DNA from: an uncultured Clostridia bacterium
GTDB taxonomy: Bacteria > Bacillota > Clostridia > Christensenellales > Borkfalkiaceae
Assembly: GCA_934271065.1 (NCBI GenBank)
Contig: CAKQQQ010000004.1
Coordinates: forward strand, 1 to 64,000
Length of the DNA: 64,000 nucleotides
Reading direction: 5' to 3'
Under the pieces are notes generated by a model. It was not told the origin of the DNA, did not search any database, and saw nothing but the letters and a program-made list of their open reading frames with translations. A program made the translations under genes and the position numbers. Positions within the stretch are counted from its first letter, which is position 1; each line of letters starts with the position of its first letter. Below are positions 48,252 to 58,014 of this stretch, in pieces.

Positions 48252-50189
48252 TTGAATACAGAATTAACCCATACGACTATACCGCGCGACGATCGCGCGG
48301 TGCATCTCGACTTTCATACTTCCGAACTGATAGAAGGCGTAGGCGACGATTTCGACGCGGAGCGGTTTACCGCTACGCTTAAAAAGGCGGACGTTACGTC
48401 CGTAACTCTGTTCGCCAAATGCCATCACGGCTGTTTTTATTATAAAGACAGCCGCTTTTTCGTACACCCGCATATGCGCCGTAACTTACTTGACGAGCAG
48501 ATCGCGGCGTGCGAAAGCGCCGGCGCGGAAGCGCGGATATATATTTCCGCCGGTTACGACGAGCATATCGCAAAACAGCACCCCGAATGGGTGCAGGTTT
48601 ACAAAAAAGGCGAAACGCAGCCGTCCGACGGATTTCGCAGGCTGTGTTTCAACACCGATTATCTCGACGTTTTGCGTGCGCAGACCGAAGAAGTCGTTAA
48701 AAAATACCGTCCGTCGGGCGTGTTTTTCGATATAGTAAGCAACTATCCGTGCTACTGCGAAAAATGCCTTGCGGATATGAAGAAAAAGGGCTTGAACCCC
48801 GACGACGAAAAGGACGCGCAACGCCACGCCGACGATACTTTAAGCGAGTATTACAAGGTCATAAATTCCGCCGTCGCGGCAATAAGCCCCGAAACGACGG
48901 TCTTTCACAACTCCGATTTCAACGTAGGCTCTTACGCCAAAATCAACGCCTGCTCGCGGCTCGAACTCGAATCTCTGCCCACGGGCGGCTGGGGTTACGA
49001 CCATTTCCCGACGCTCGTATCGTATATGCGCCGTCGCGAAAAGCAGTATCTGGGTATGACGGGCAAATTCCATCGCGGCTGGGGCGAATTCGGCGGCTAT
49101 AAATATTCCGCCGCGCTCGTTTACGAAACCGCGCTCGACCTTGCTTTCGGCGCGGGCGTAATCGTCGGCGACCAACTCCACCCGAGCGGCAGAACGGACG
49201 ACTACACTTACGAAATAATCGGTAACGCGTTCAAGTTTTTCAACGCGAACAAGGCTTCGTCGGGCGGGGACTTCGTTACCGAACTCGCCCTGTTCACTCC
49301 GCGCGATTGCGGCGGACGGTACGGCGCGGCGAGAATGTTGTTTGAAAGCAAATACCTTTTCGACGTGATAGACGAAAACGAGATTTCGGATAAATATCCG
49401 CTTATAGTCGTCGGCGGAGATTGCGATTTAAGCGAAGAACTCGCGTTAAAGTTAAAAGACTACGCCTTTCGCGGCGGCAAGATCGCGGCGACGGGCAGAA
49501 CCGTCGACGCGCTCGGAAAAGTCGGCGTGGATCTCGGTTGCGAATTTATCGGCGAAGACGAATCTACGCCCTGTTACCTTAAACCCCTTTACGAACTGCC
49601 CGTCGCTGACGGCGTTCCGCTCGTTGCGTACGGCAAGGCGTATAGTTTAAGGGCGACGGGCAACGTCCTGTGCGAAAAACTCTCGCCGTACTTTAAGCGC
49701 GACGGCGAAAGATTCTGCTCGCATAAGCAAACCCCGTGCGACTATAACAAGGTCTCGCCCGCGATAACCGAAGGCAGACACGGCATCGCGCTGTGCGCGG
49801 ATCTCTTCAACCTGTATTACACCGACGGCGGTCTGACGGGTAAAACCGTAGTTATCCGACTTATAGACAGGCTTTTAAGCGGAAAAAAGATAATAGAGAC
49901 AGACCTGCCGTCTTCGGGCAAGGTTACGCTTTGCGACAGGGGCGATCATTACGTTCTGCATCTCGTTTACGCCAACACCGTCGTTCGCGGCAGCGGCGAA
50001 GGCTTGATAGAAGTGATCGAAGATATAGTTACCTTGTCGCGTGTAAACGTAGAAATAACCCTGCCGAAACCGAAAGAAGTAACTCTTCTTCCGGGCGGCA
50101 AAAGGCTCGACTTTACTTATAAAGACGGTAAAGCGGCGTTCGGCGTAGACGACTTTTATTGTTACGCCGCGATTAAAATAGTGAAATAG
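48252..50189 (+). CDS. GHL6/alpha-L-fucosidase-like glycoside hydrolase
   Basis: A 645-residue protein. HLDFHTSELIEGVGDDFD at the start and VTLFAKCHHGCFYY fit the hypothetical glycosyl hydrolase 6 family, whose barrel is related to alpha-L-fucosidases. VFFDIVSNYPCYCEKCLADM holds a likely catalytic Asp near residue 165. A second, beta-galactosidase-trimerisation-like domain spans about 340-520, and a small beta domain ends it. The start is a TTG at 48252 because GGGAGA lies five bases before; no ATG is suitable. It is followed after 1 bp by a GH2 gene. The exact substrate is not known. Confidence 0.75.
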   Translation: MNTELTHTTIPRDDRAVHLDFHTSELIEGVGDDFDAERFTATLKKADVTSVTLFAKCHHGCFYYKDSRFFVHPHMRRNLLDEQIAACESAGAEARIYISAGYDEHIAKQHPEWVQVYKKGETQPSDGFRRLCFNTDYLDVLRAQTEEVVKKYRPSGVFFDIVSNYPCYCEKCLADMKKKGLNPDDEKDAQRHADDTLSEYYKVINSAVAAISPETTVFHNSDFNVGSYAKINACSRLELESLPTGGWGYDHFPTLVSYMRRREKQYLGMTGKFHRGWGEFGGYKYSAALVYETALDLAFGAGVIVGDQLHPSGRTDDYTYEIIGNAFKFFNANKASSGGDFVTELALFTPRDCGGRYGAARMLFESKYLFDVIDENEISDKYPLIVVGGDCDLSEELALKLKDYAFRGGKIAATGRTVDALGKVGVDLGCEFIGEDESTPCYLKPLYELPVADGVPLVAYGKAYSLRATGNVLCEKLSPYFKRDGERFCSHKQTPCDYNKVSPAITEGRHGIALCADLFNLYYTDGGLTGKTVVIRLIDRLLSGKKIIETDLPSSGKVTLCDRGDHYVLHLVYANTVVRGSGEGLIEVIEDIVTLSRVNVEITLPKPKEVTLLPGGKRLDFTYKDGKAAFGVDDFYCYAAIKIVK

Positions 50190-50190
50190 T

Positions 50191-52947
50191 ATGGATCAGT
50201 TTATAGATATTGCGAATCGGAAATTACCCGAACGCGAAAAGTTGTACGAGCGCGCGCCCGAGCCGTTCGACGAAAAATTATGCGAACTGAAACCTTCCGC
50301 CAAGCGGATCGTTTTCCCGAACGAAAAGGACACCGCCGAAGAATTATCGGCGGAACTCGAAGCGGCGCGGAGAAAATACCGCCCGTTCCTTACCGACGTC
50401 AACCCGATAGAAGAAAGGGGCGTAAACCGCAGGCAGATAACCGAATTTACGGTAAACGGCAAGTCGGTTAAGATACCCGATTACGGCGGACCGACGGGCA
50501 ACGCCGTAAAGGTTTACGAGACCGTGTTCGACCTTAAAAAGAAATCGGGCAAGCGTTATCGCGCGGCGTTTTCGTCCGTCGATTATATAGCGGAAGTCTT
50601 CGTCAACGACGCGTTCGTCGGTATGCACGAAGGGTTTTTCGCTCCGTTCGCTTTCGATATTACGGGGCAGGTAAAAGACGGCGAAAACAGGCTTAAAGTC
50701 GTCGTCAGAAACGATTTTACCTATCTCGGCAACGAGCGCGAACTCAACGGCGAAAAATTCGAAGGCGAAAAACTTTACGCCTGCACGGGCGCGGGGTGGG
50801 ACGATCCTTTGCTCGGCTGGCACCATTGCCCCGCGGGCTTCGGCATAACCGGTAAGGTGTTCGTCGAAGAGTGCGATACGGTCGTGGCGGACGATATTTT
50901 CATTCGTATTCTGCCCGACTATTCGTGCGAAGCGTGGATCGAAATTTTTAATTTCGGTTACGACGCGATACAACCCGAACTTAAACTGAGCGTTTACGGG
51001 TTTAACTTCGGCGGCGAAGTTTTAAGCGATATAACGCTCGACGCGGGCGAAAGCGTAGAGATAAAACACGGCTTCAACGTGCTTAAATTCCCGTTCGCGA
51101 TACCTTCGCCGCGTTTGTGGAATACGGATACTCCGTACCTGTATAAGGCGGTTATCACGCTTAAACACGGCGATTACGAACAGGTTAAAACGCGTAAATT
51201 CGGCGTTAGAACGTTCACGCAGGATCTTCAAAGCGAGATAAAGGGCGCGTTTAGTCTGAACGGAAAGAAGATAAAACTGCGCGGCGCGAACACTATGGGT
51301 TTCGAGCAGCAAGACGTTATGCGCGGAGATTTGCGGCAACTTGCGGACGATATTCTGCTTGCCAAAATCTGTAATATGAATTTCTGGCGTATAACTCAAC
51401 GCCCCGTGCAGGAAGAAGTTTACGATTATTGCGATATGCTCGGATTGATGGTGCAGACGGACCTTCCGCTGTTCGGGGTAATGCGCAAAAACAAATTCGC
51501 CGAAGGCGTAAGGCAGGCGGAAGAAGCGGAGCGGCTCGTCCGCGCGCACGCCTGCGCCGTAGTCGATTCGTTTATAAACGAACCGTTCGCGAACGGGCGC
51601 GGCGAGCCGCACAGGCATATGACTCGCGCCGAACTGCAAGCGTTTTTCGACGCGTGCAAATCCGTCGTGCGCATATCCAACCCCGACAGAGTGATAAAGT
51701 CCGTCGACGGCGATTACGATCCGCCCTGCGACGATCTGCCCGACAATCATAACTATAATATGTGGTATAACAACCACGCCGTGTTGTTCCACAGATTCAA
51801 TAAAGGGTACTGGTTGCCCGTCAAGAAAAACTGGTATTACGGCTGCGGCGAATTCGGCGCGGAAGGGCTTGACACCGTAGACCTTATGCGCCGCCGCTAC
51901 CCGAAAGAATGGATAAAAGAACCCTTCGATCCGTCGAATATCCTGTACTCGCAGACGGCAGCCAACCGTAGCGCGTTTTACCCGCTTTGCAAGTCTATGG
52001 ACGAGTGGGTGGAGAAAAGCCGCGCGTATCAGGCGTTCGCCGTGAAATTCGTCGCGGAGTTTTTCCGCCGCGATCGCTATAACGTCTCGTTCGCCGTGCA
52101 TCTGTTCATCGACGCGTGGCCGGCGGGGTGGATGAAAGCGATTATGGACTGCGAGAGAACGCCCAAGCCCGCGTACTTTGCATACCGCGCCGCGTTAAAG
52201 CCCGTGATTACGAGTTTCAGAACGGACAGGTATACCTATTTCACGGGCGAAAAAGTGAAAATAGAGAACTATATATGTAACGACACCGACCGCGAAACGA
52301 GCGGTAAGGTGTTCTACGCCGTGGAAAACTCGCTCGGTCAGACCGTGCTTACGGGCGAAGAGAGGGTTGCCTGCGCGCCATGGGATTCCGCTTACGCGCA
52401 CACGATAGCGTTCGACGCGGTAAGGGTAAACGGTCGCGAAAAATTCAAAATCCGTTCGTATTACGTTGACGACGCAAACGCTTGCGAACGGAGCGTAAAC
52501 GAGATCGAAATAGAGATTTTCTCGCCCGTAACTTACGCCAAAAACGAAAAACTGAAAATAATCGAACTCAAAAAACGCGGCGAGACCGAAGTCTGCGGCG
52601 AAAAGGTACGGGTTTTCGATATGTACGCCGGCGGGGTGTATTTTATCGAAACGCCCGAAACCGAATTTTTCGGCGGGCTTAAAAAAGACGATCTCAGATG
52701 GCTGTACGATAAGAAGACGGATATGATAAGTTATACCGCCGACAACGCGTTCACGTCGGAAGGGTTTACGCCGCTCGTGGTAAAACCCAGGTATTGCGGC
52801 GTGAATCTCGGCAGAGAAGAGATATTGTCTTATAAACGCGTCGGCGACGAAATCGTGATGATAACCACGATAAACCTTCTCGAAGAGAACCCCGCCGTTC
52901 GACTGCTGTTAAAGGCGTTGAACGAACACGCGGACGAACTTCCGTAA
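50191..52947 (+). CDS. GH2-family glycoside hydrolase, beta-galactosidase-like
   Basis: A 918-residue enzyme with an N-terminal jelly-roll (RYRAAFSSVDYIAEVFVNDAFVGMHEGFFAPF), an immunoglobulin-like domain, and a TIM barrel. The acid/base Glu is E464 in SFINEP and the probable nucleophile is E554 in GCGEFGAEG. A long C-terminal beta region follows. No signal peptide. The sequence around the active site is divergent, so beta-galactosidase, beta-glucuronidase or another GH2 activity is possible. The gene follows the GHL6 gene directly; the two probably act on one branched glycan. Ends at a strong terminator. Confidence 0.83.
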   Translation: MDQFIDIANRKLPEREKLYERAPEPFDEKLCELKPSAKRIVFPNEKDTAEELSAELEAARRKYRPFLTDVNPIEERGVNRRQITEFTVNGKSVKIPDYGGPTGNAVKVYETVFDLKKKSGKRYRAAFSSVDYIAEVFVNDAFVGMHEGFFAPFAFDITGQVKDGENRLKVVVRNDFTYLGNERELNGEKFEGEKLYACTGAGWDDPLLGWHHCPAGFGITGKVFVEECDTVVADDIFIRILPDYSCEAWIEIFNFGYDAIQPELKLSVYGFNFGGEVLSDITLDAGESVEIKHGFNVLKFPFAIPSPRLWNTDTPYLYKAVITLKHGDYEQVKTRKFGVRTFTQDLQSEIKGAFSLNGKKIKLRGANTMGFEQQDVMRGDLRQLADDILLAKICNMNFWRITQRPVQEEVYDYCDMLGLMVQTDLPLFGVMRKNKFAEGVRQAEEAERLVRAHACAVVDSFINEPFANGRGEPHRHMTRAELQAFFDACKSVVRISNPDRVIKSVDGDYDPPCDDLPDNHNYNMWYNNHAVLFHRFNKGYWLPVKKNWYYGCGEFGAEGLDTVDLMRRRYPKEWIKEPFDPSNILYSQTAANRSAFYPLCKSMDEWVEKSRAYQAFAVKFVAEFFRRDRYNVSFAVHLFIDAWPAGWMKAIMDCERTPKPAYFAYRAALKPVITSFRTDRYTYFTGEKVKIENYICNDTDRETSGKVFYAVENSLGQTVLTGEERVACAPWDSAYAHTIAFDAVRVNGREKFKIRSYYVDDANACERSVNEIEIEIFSPVTYAKNEKLKIIELKKRGETEVCGEKVRVFDMYAGGVYFIETPETEFFGGLKKDDLRWLYDKKTDMISYTADNAFTSEGFTPLVVKPRYCGVNLGREEILSYKRVGDEIVMITTINLLEENPAVRLLLKALNEHADELP

Positions 52948-52950
52948 ACG

Positions 52951-52998
52951 AAAGGCGGCAGCCCTGCCGAGTAAATCGGCAGGGCTGCCGCCTTTTTT
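52951..52998. terminator. Bidirectional intrinsic terminator
   Basis: A 20-bp stem beginning AAAGGCGGCAGCCCTG with a GTAAA loop ends in TTTTTT. It lies between the converging GH2 and MBL genes. Confidence 0.93.
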
Positions 52999-53019
52999 AA
53001 TTCGTTTTATAAACGCCGA

Positions 53020-54174
53020 CTAACGGCGATTTGCCTTGAACCAGTCGCTTTCTTTTAGTTTTTGCGCGCTTGCCGAAAACAACATACCGCTCTTTCCGCC
53101 CGCCGAGTAGTACACGATATTGCCGTTGAACGACTCGTATCGCCCCGCTTCGTAATCCACGCAAAGGGTAGTGACGTAAACGTTTTCGGTGTATTTGAAA
53201 ACTCTGTCGCAAAACGCCTGCGTGGGGAACTGATTGTCTTTGTTCTTGGTGTATTCGGGGCTGCCGGCGCAGGCGCAAACGCATACCGTGTCGGGCTGAA
53301 TTACGGATAGCAGTTTATCCGACGACGAAGTTTTAGAACCGTGATGCCCCGCTTTGAAGAGTTTCGTTTTGCCGAGTCTGCCCGCGTTTTCGTCGACGAG
53401 ACTCTTCTCGCCGTCGGCTTCGAGATCGCCCGTGAAGAGATACAGGTCTTCGTCCGAGCCGCGTTTTTGACGGATCTGGAAGCATACCGAGTAATCGTTT
53501 TCGGTAGACGCTTTTTCGTCGTAATATTTCTGGTATAAAAATTCGAGCGTAGTCGTCGCGCCGAGCGAAATTTTCGCATCGGGCTTGGGCGCGTTGCCGT
53601 TGAAGTATTCGTTGACCTTTTTGACTTCCGTACCCTTTGTTCTTAAAACCGCAAGGTTGTCGTTGAAGTTTTTATACAGCGAAGAAGTTTCTTTCTGATT
53701 GCTTTTGGCAAACGTTACCACGGTGGTAACGCTTTCGAATCTGGCAAACAGACTGTCGTCGAATTTCTTGGTGGCAAAGCCCGCGTAATGGTCCTGATGC
53801 GCGTGGGTTACGATAACGTAGTCGAGCGCGCCGTCCACGAACGGGGAGACGTAATTATATATATCGTCCACGCTGTCGGCTCTGCTGCCCGCGTCCACGA
53901 GAATTTCGGTTTCGCCGCTTTTTATAAACACGCAGTCGCCCGTGTACTTGTTGCCGAGTTCGAGAAAGTGTACGGAAGCGTCCGCCGCTTTGACGACGCC
54001 GACGTCTATAGAGCCTGCCGAAGTATGCGTTATTTCAACCGCTTCCGGAATGACGTAGGTTTCGGCGGAGAGATAAATCGCGCCGAACGCGCCGCCGCAT
54101 AAACCTATTACGAGCGAAAATATCGTTACAAGACATACCGTAACGAGACTGAGTCTGGTCCGTCTTTTAGCCAT
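53020..54174 (-). CDS. Exported ComEC/Rec2-like metallo-beta-lactamase-fold hydrolase
   Basis: A 384-residue protein with an N-terminal signal or anchor helix (about 8-35). The metal site THAHQDHYAG is near residue 125, FTGDLE near residue 250 and KAGHHGSKTS near residue 276: the pattern of the MBL domain of ComEC-like proteins. Here it stands alone and would face outside the membrane. The substrate could be DNA, a nucleotide or a phospholipid. Its start overlaps the preceding gene's end by 8 bp, so it is the last gene of a three-gene operon. Confidence 0.85.
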   Translation of the reverse strand: MAKRRTRLSLVTVCLVTIFSLVIGLCGGAFGAIYLSAETYVIPEAVEITHTSAGSIDVGVVKAADASVHFLELGNKYTGDCVFIKSGETEILVDAGSRADSVDDIYNYVSPFVDGALDYVIVTHAHQDHYAGFATKKFDDSLFARFESVTTVVTFAKSNQKETSSLYKNFNDNLAVLRTKGTEVKKVNEYFNGNAPKPDAKISLGATTTLEFLYQKYYDEKASTENDYSVCFQIRQKRGSDEDLYLFTGDLEADGEKSLVDENAGRLGKTKLFKAGHHGSKTSSSDKLLSVIQPDTVCVCACAGSPEYTKNKDNQFPTQAFCDRVFKYTENVYVTTLCVDYEAGRYESFNGNIVYYSAGGKSGMLFSASAQKLKESDWFKANRR

Positions 54175-54733
54175 CTTCTTCCACCCCCGTCACGACGATA
54201 GTTCTTATAAGTCTGGATTTTGAAAACGCAAAGTGCGACGAAGTGTATTCTTCGTAATAAATGCCCGGCGTAAAGTAGTCTATCTCGTCGGTTACGGCGT
54301 AGGGTTGCGACTTGTCTACTCTGTAATATACGGTGCGGGTAATCGACTTATTCAAAGACTTTCCTAAAAACACGCATTCCGCGCCGCCGCCTTTTACGAC
54401 GAGTTTATTCTTTATGTCTTCCGTCGTTATCGGCGACGAATCGTCGCCGCGTTCTCTTCTTATCGCTTCTTTTATTTCGGATAAATCTACGGTGGCGTAG
54501 TCGTTTTCTTCCGATACGACTCCGTTCACGGAAAATTCGGATAAACGGAAGTAACACAGCCGTTTCGCGGCGAAAAATCCGCCCGCCGCGCCTATCGCGA
54601 GACATATTACCAAAATAATCAGCACGGGCGATTTTTTAATTTTGTTAATCGTTTTTTTGCTCACTTTAACGTCCGCCGCGACGGAAGTTTTCTCCGCCTT
54701 GACGGCGCGCGCTTCGTTGTATTTTTTTGCCAT
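54167..54733 (-). CDS. Single-pass membrane protein, unknown function
   Basis: A 188-residue protein: a basic cytoplasmic N-terminus (VKVSKKTINKIKKS), one transmembrane helix (about 36-58) and an extracytoplasmic domain of about 130 residues (LSEFSVNGVVSEENDYATVDLSEIKEAIRRE, then AECVFLGKSLNKSITRTVYYRVD). No family recognised. It is tightly placed between the 482-residue membrane protein and the MBL hydrolase, so it probably works with them at the cell surface. Confidence 0.72.
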   Translation of the reverse strand: MAKKYNEARAVKAEKTSVAADVKVSKKTINKIKKSPVLIILVICLAIGAAGGFFAAKRLCYFRLSEFSVNGVVSEENDYATVDLSEIKEAIRRERGDDSSPITTEDIKNKLVVKGGGAECVFLGKSLNKSITRTVYYRVDKSQPYAVTDEIDYFTPGIYYEEYTSSHFAFSKSRLIRTIVVTGVEEDG

Positions 54734-54734
54734 A

Positions 54735-56183
54735 TTATACCTGTTCTTTAAGTTTGTTTCTGAATATCATATAAAATATCGAGAACGCCGCGAACGCGAC
54801 GGTAAGTATCGCCGAAATCACCGCGCAGGAAGATACGCTCAGGCTTATCGCTCCGCCCGCTTTGACTATTCCGTCTATGAGTTCTTTCGGAAGAACGGAA
54901 GCGAGCGCGGACGACAAAGACGAGTCCGTGCCGAGTTTGGTCAGCGCGACGCTCGCCGCGAAAGGCAGAACGAAGAAAGTCGCGAACGGGAAGTTCCCCA
55001 GCCATATCGGCAAACCGAGTTTTATCATAGGATTTTGAGCGAACAGTTTTATCACGATTTTTACTATAAGGTAAAGCCATAGCAGCATAGTGAGCAGAGT
55101 TACCCAGCCGCCGACGGCGAGCGCGGTCGTCACGCCGTTTATCGCTTGTTCGCCGAACAGGCTTTCGACGCGATCGGTAAGCAGTTTCTCTACGTCTTCC
55201 TTGGTGTACTGTTTTTCTTCGCCGCTCGTTGCGCCGCCCGTAGTACCGCTTTCTCCGCCCGTAGTACCGCCCGTAGCGCCGCTTGCCGCGTCGGCGGCTA
55301 TCGCGGTTTTAACCGCGGCGATTTTTTCGCCTTCGCCGCTTCCGGTATCGGGCTTTGACGAATCGTCGAGCGCGCGACCTATGAAGTTATACACGAGCGA
55401 ATTTATATCCACGTTTCCGTCTTCGTCCGCGACCTTAGAAAGCACGTCTCTTACCGACGTTTCTATGCGCGATTTGACTTCGGGCGAGAGTTCTTCTAAT
55501 TTGAGATCGGCGTAGTCGCCCGTGGCGTTCGACGCGAGCGTAGACACGGTTTCGTCTATCAGTTGCATAGCCGTTGCGGTAACCGAATCTACCGTCGCGC
55601 CGTCGGCGAGCAACGCCGTCGTGAGCGTTTCGGTTTTCTTATCGATAAATTCGTCCGTAAGACCGAGATCGGTCAACACCGCGTCAACCGTCTTATCGGC
55701 GAGATTTTTATCTTTAATGTATTGCGAAACGGTGTCCGACAGCGCGGATTTGACCGAAGTTTTTACCATCGATTTAGACAGGCTTTCCACGACCTTGTCT
55801 ATACTTGCGGACACGGTGTCGAGCATACCGTCGACGTTATCGGTTATCGCCTTGCGGACGGAAGTTTTCGTCGCCGCTCTGTCGAACATTGCGGTAAACA
55901 ACCCCGAAGTCGTAACCGCGATATTCGCTTTAAGCGTTATCTCGTCTTTTACCAGTTGGTCGAGCGTTTCGTTTATAACGTCGTTTTCGGAGACTTCTCC
56001 GGGCTGAGTCGGGGCGGACGCGTCTTCGGTGATCAACGCTTTTTTCAGTTCGTCGGCGACTTCCTGCGTTACTTTCACGCCTATTTTAAGATCGAGCATA
56101 GGCGAGTAAAAATAACACGAAATCGCTATAACGCAAAAAAGGACTACGACCGCGTTCAGTATATACGCTATGGTTTTATTCAT
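54735..56183 (-). CDS. Membrane protein with long extracytoplasmic helical region
   Basis: A 482-residue protein. One transmembrane helix (about 5-28) is followed by about 300 residues of amphipathic helices with a recurring V-x2-(S/T)-(L/M)-x2-(S/T)-V rhythm (DTVSASIDKVVESLSKSM; LTTALLADGATVDSVTATAM). A Gly/Thr/Ser linker follows (about 305-325), then three C-terminal helices. No family recognised. AAGGAG precedes the ATG at 56183, chosen because the longer frame includes the promoter. First gene of the operon with the 188-residue protein and the MBL hydrolase. Confidence 0.75.
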   Translation of the reverse strand: MNKTIAYILNAVVVLFCVIAISCYFYSPMLDLKIGVKVTQEVADELKKALITEDASAPTQPGEVSENDVINETLDQLVKDEITLKANIAVTTSGLFTAMFDRAATKTSVRKAITDNVDGMLDTVSASIDKVVESLSKSMVKTSVKSALSDTVSQYIKDKNLADKTVDAVLTDLGLTDEFIDKKTETLTTALLADGATVDSVTATAMQLIDETVSTLASNATGDYADLKLEELSPEVKSRIETSVRDVLSKVADEDGNVDINSLVYNFIGRALDDSSKPDTGSGEGEKIAAVKTAIAADAASGATGGTTGGESGTTGGATSGEEKQYTKEDVEKLLTDRVESLFGEQAINGVTTALAVGGWVTLLTMLLWLYLIVKIVIKLFAQNPMIKLGLPIWLGNFPFATFFVLPFAASVALTKLGTDSSLSSALASVLPKELIDGIVKAGGAISLSVSSCAVISAILTVAFAAFSIFYMIFRNKLKEQV

Positions 56184-56222
56184 ATTTATCTCCTTGGAAT
56201 TGCCGTACGTTCGGCTGTTTTC

Positions 56223-56252
56223 AGTATAATATTTATTCCGTCTTTTTGTCAA
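56223..56252 (-). promoter_or_regulatory. Promoter of the three-gene membrane operon
   Basis: On the minus strand TTGACA (56252-56247) and TATACT (56228-56223) are 18 bp apart. Confidence 0.7.
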
Positions 56253-56278
56253 CGAAATAGCAAAACTTATAAAATTTC

Positions 56279-56307
56279 TTGCCTTATTTGGCAAAAAGTG
56301 ATATAAT
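56279..56307 (+). promoter_or_regulatory. Promoter of the RNase G gene
   Basis: TTGCCT and TATAAT are 17 bp apart, 32 bp before the ATG and divergent from the preceding operon's promoter. Confidence 0.7.
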
Positions 56308-56339
56308 AACTAACGGTTTTCGTAAAAAAGGGGTATCCT

Positions 56340-57836
56340 ATGTCTTTAAGCATATACGTAGACAGTTTCGGCGGCAATTACGTCGGCGCGATCGTCGAAG
56401 ACGGAAAAGTTATCGAATACAGGCTCGAAACGATCAATAAAACGGTCGCGATAGGCAGCGTGTTCAAGGGCAGAGTCGAGAACGTGCTGACGGGAATGAG
56501 CGCGGCGTTCGTAGACGTCGGGTTGAGCCGTAACGGATACCTTGCCGCGGGCGACGTGCTGACCGACAGGTCGGAACTCGTCGGCAACGTCGATATACCG
56601 CCCGTGCTTAATATTAAAGTCGGCGACGAAATAATGGTGCAGGCGATAAAAGATCCCGCGGGGAATAAGGGCGTAAGGCTTACGTCCAACCTGTCGTTCG
56701 CGGGCAGATACGTCGTGCTTATGCCCACCATATCTTTCCAAGGCGTTTCGCGTAAGATTACGGACGAGAACGCGCGCGAAAGGCTTATGAAAATCGCCAA
56801 AGAATGTTGCCCCAAAAATATGGGCGTGATTATCCGCACTTCGGCGCAGACCGCCGACAAGTCGGAAGTAAAACGCGAGATAACGGGGCTGAAAAAACGT
56901 TACGAAACCATTGTAAGACAATTCAGAAAAGCGCCCGCGCCGTCATTGCTGTACGAAGAAGGCAATCTTGCGTTGCGGCTCGTCCGCGACGTGTGCGCGC
57001 GCGATATAGATAAATTCGTCGTCGGCGATAAAGAGACCTATAAGACGGTTATCGACTACGCCAAAAAATTCGCCGGCGAACTTAAACCCAAAATATCGCT
57101 GTTTAACGAAAAGACGGATATGTTTACGCGTTACGGGCTAAGCGGCGACGTAAACGCGCTTTTAAGCAATAACGTGCCTTTGGAAAGCGGCGCGTATCTG
57201 GTTATCGACAAGACCGAAGCGCTTACCGTCATAGACGTCAATACCGGCTCGTTCGTCGGCGGCGACGATATGGAAGACACCGCGTTCACGACGAATATAG
57301 AAGCGGCGGCGGAAATAGCGCGCCAACTGCGGCTAAGGAACATTTCGGGCATAATAGTAGTCGATTTTATCGATATGCGCGAAGAAGAGCATAAGAAACG
57401 CCTGCTCGAAGAGTTGTCCGAACGCCTTTCTCACGACCGCGAAAAGTGCGCGGTAATAGGTATGAGTCCTATCGGGCTGGTGGAGATAACCCGCAAGAAA
57501 AAACGCAGAGAGAGCGCGTCCGCGCTCGTTCAGCCCTGTCCGTACTGTCAGGGTACGGGGCTTATCCGTTCCAACGACTACGTCGTGATGCAAATCCGCG
57601 CGGGGCTGCTCGATTTGTTCGCAAACGGCTACGATAACGCGATTATCGACGTTAACGTGGATATAGCCGAATACATATTCGCGAAGAAATGCCTTAAAAA
57701 CGACGTCGAAAAAATCTGGAAGAACAAGCGCGTGTACGTCATTCCGCATAAGACCTATCACAGACAGTTTTTCCTTATAAAGGGCGATAACGACTTTGCG
57801 ATGAGCGTACCCGAAAAGGCGCGCCTGCTTTATTGA
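56340..57836 (+). CDS. rng: Ribonuclease E/G family endoribonuclease
   Basis: A 498-residue RNase G-type protein: an S1 domain (IGSVFKGRVENVLTGMSAAFVDVG) from about residue 38, the 5'-sensor/RNase H region, the metal-binding Asp residues in VIDVNTGSFVGGDD and IVVDFIDMREEEHK, and the CPYCQGTG zinc-link near residue 400 that joins protomers. The long C-terminal degradosome scaffold of RNase E is absent. It processes rRNA and mRNA from monophosphorylated 5' ends. It stands alone and lacks a strong ribosome binding site. Confidence 0.95.
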   Translation: MSLSIYVDSFGGNYVGAIVEDGKVIEYRLETINKTVAIGSVFKGRVENVLTGMSAAFVDVGLSRNGYLAAGDVLTDRSELVGNVDIPPVLNIKVGDEIMVQAIKDPAGNKGVRLTSNLSFAGRYVVLMPTISFQGVSRKITDENARERLMKIAKECCPKNMGVIIRTSAQTADKSEVKREITGLKKRYETIVRQFRKAPAPSLLYEEGNLALRLVRDVCARDIDKFVVGDKETYKTVIDYAKKFAGELKPKISLFNEKTDMFTRYGLSGDVNALLSNNVPLESGAYLVIDKTEALTVIDVNTGSFVGGDDMEDTAFTTNIEAAAEIARQLRLRNISGIIVVDFIDMREEEHKKRLLEELSERLSHDREKCAVIGMSPIGLVEITRKKKRRESASALVQPCPYCQGTGLIRSNDYVVMQIRAGLLDLFANGYDNAIIDVNVDIAEYIFAKKCLKNDVEKIWKNKRVYVIPHKTYHRQFFLIKGDNDFAMSVPEKARLLY

Positions 57837-57925
57837 CGGACGGCGCTACGAAAGCCGCCGAAGAAAAGAAAATATTAAAAAATCGTGCGATTTTGCAAAA
57901 ACTCGCCGAAACGCGGTTATTTTGC

Positions 57926-57954
57926 TTGAAAAAATAGGCGAAATGTAATACAAT
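57926..57954 (+). promoter_or_regulatory. Promoter and short leader of ppdK
   Basis: TTGAAA and TACAAT are 17 bp apart. The roughly 50-base leader holds a small hairpin AAGACG/CGTCTT (57974-57993) followed by TTTTTT just before AGGAGG, a weak attenuator-like arrangement. Confidence 0.6.
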
Positions 57955-58014
57955 AATAAACGGACAAAAATTTAAGACGAATTTTTACGTCTTTTTTCAG
58001 GAGGAACATTTTTA

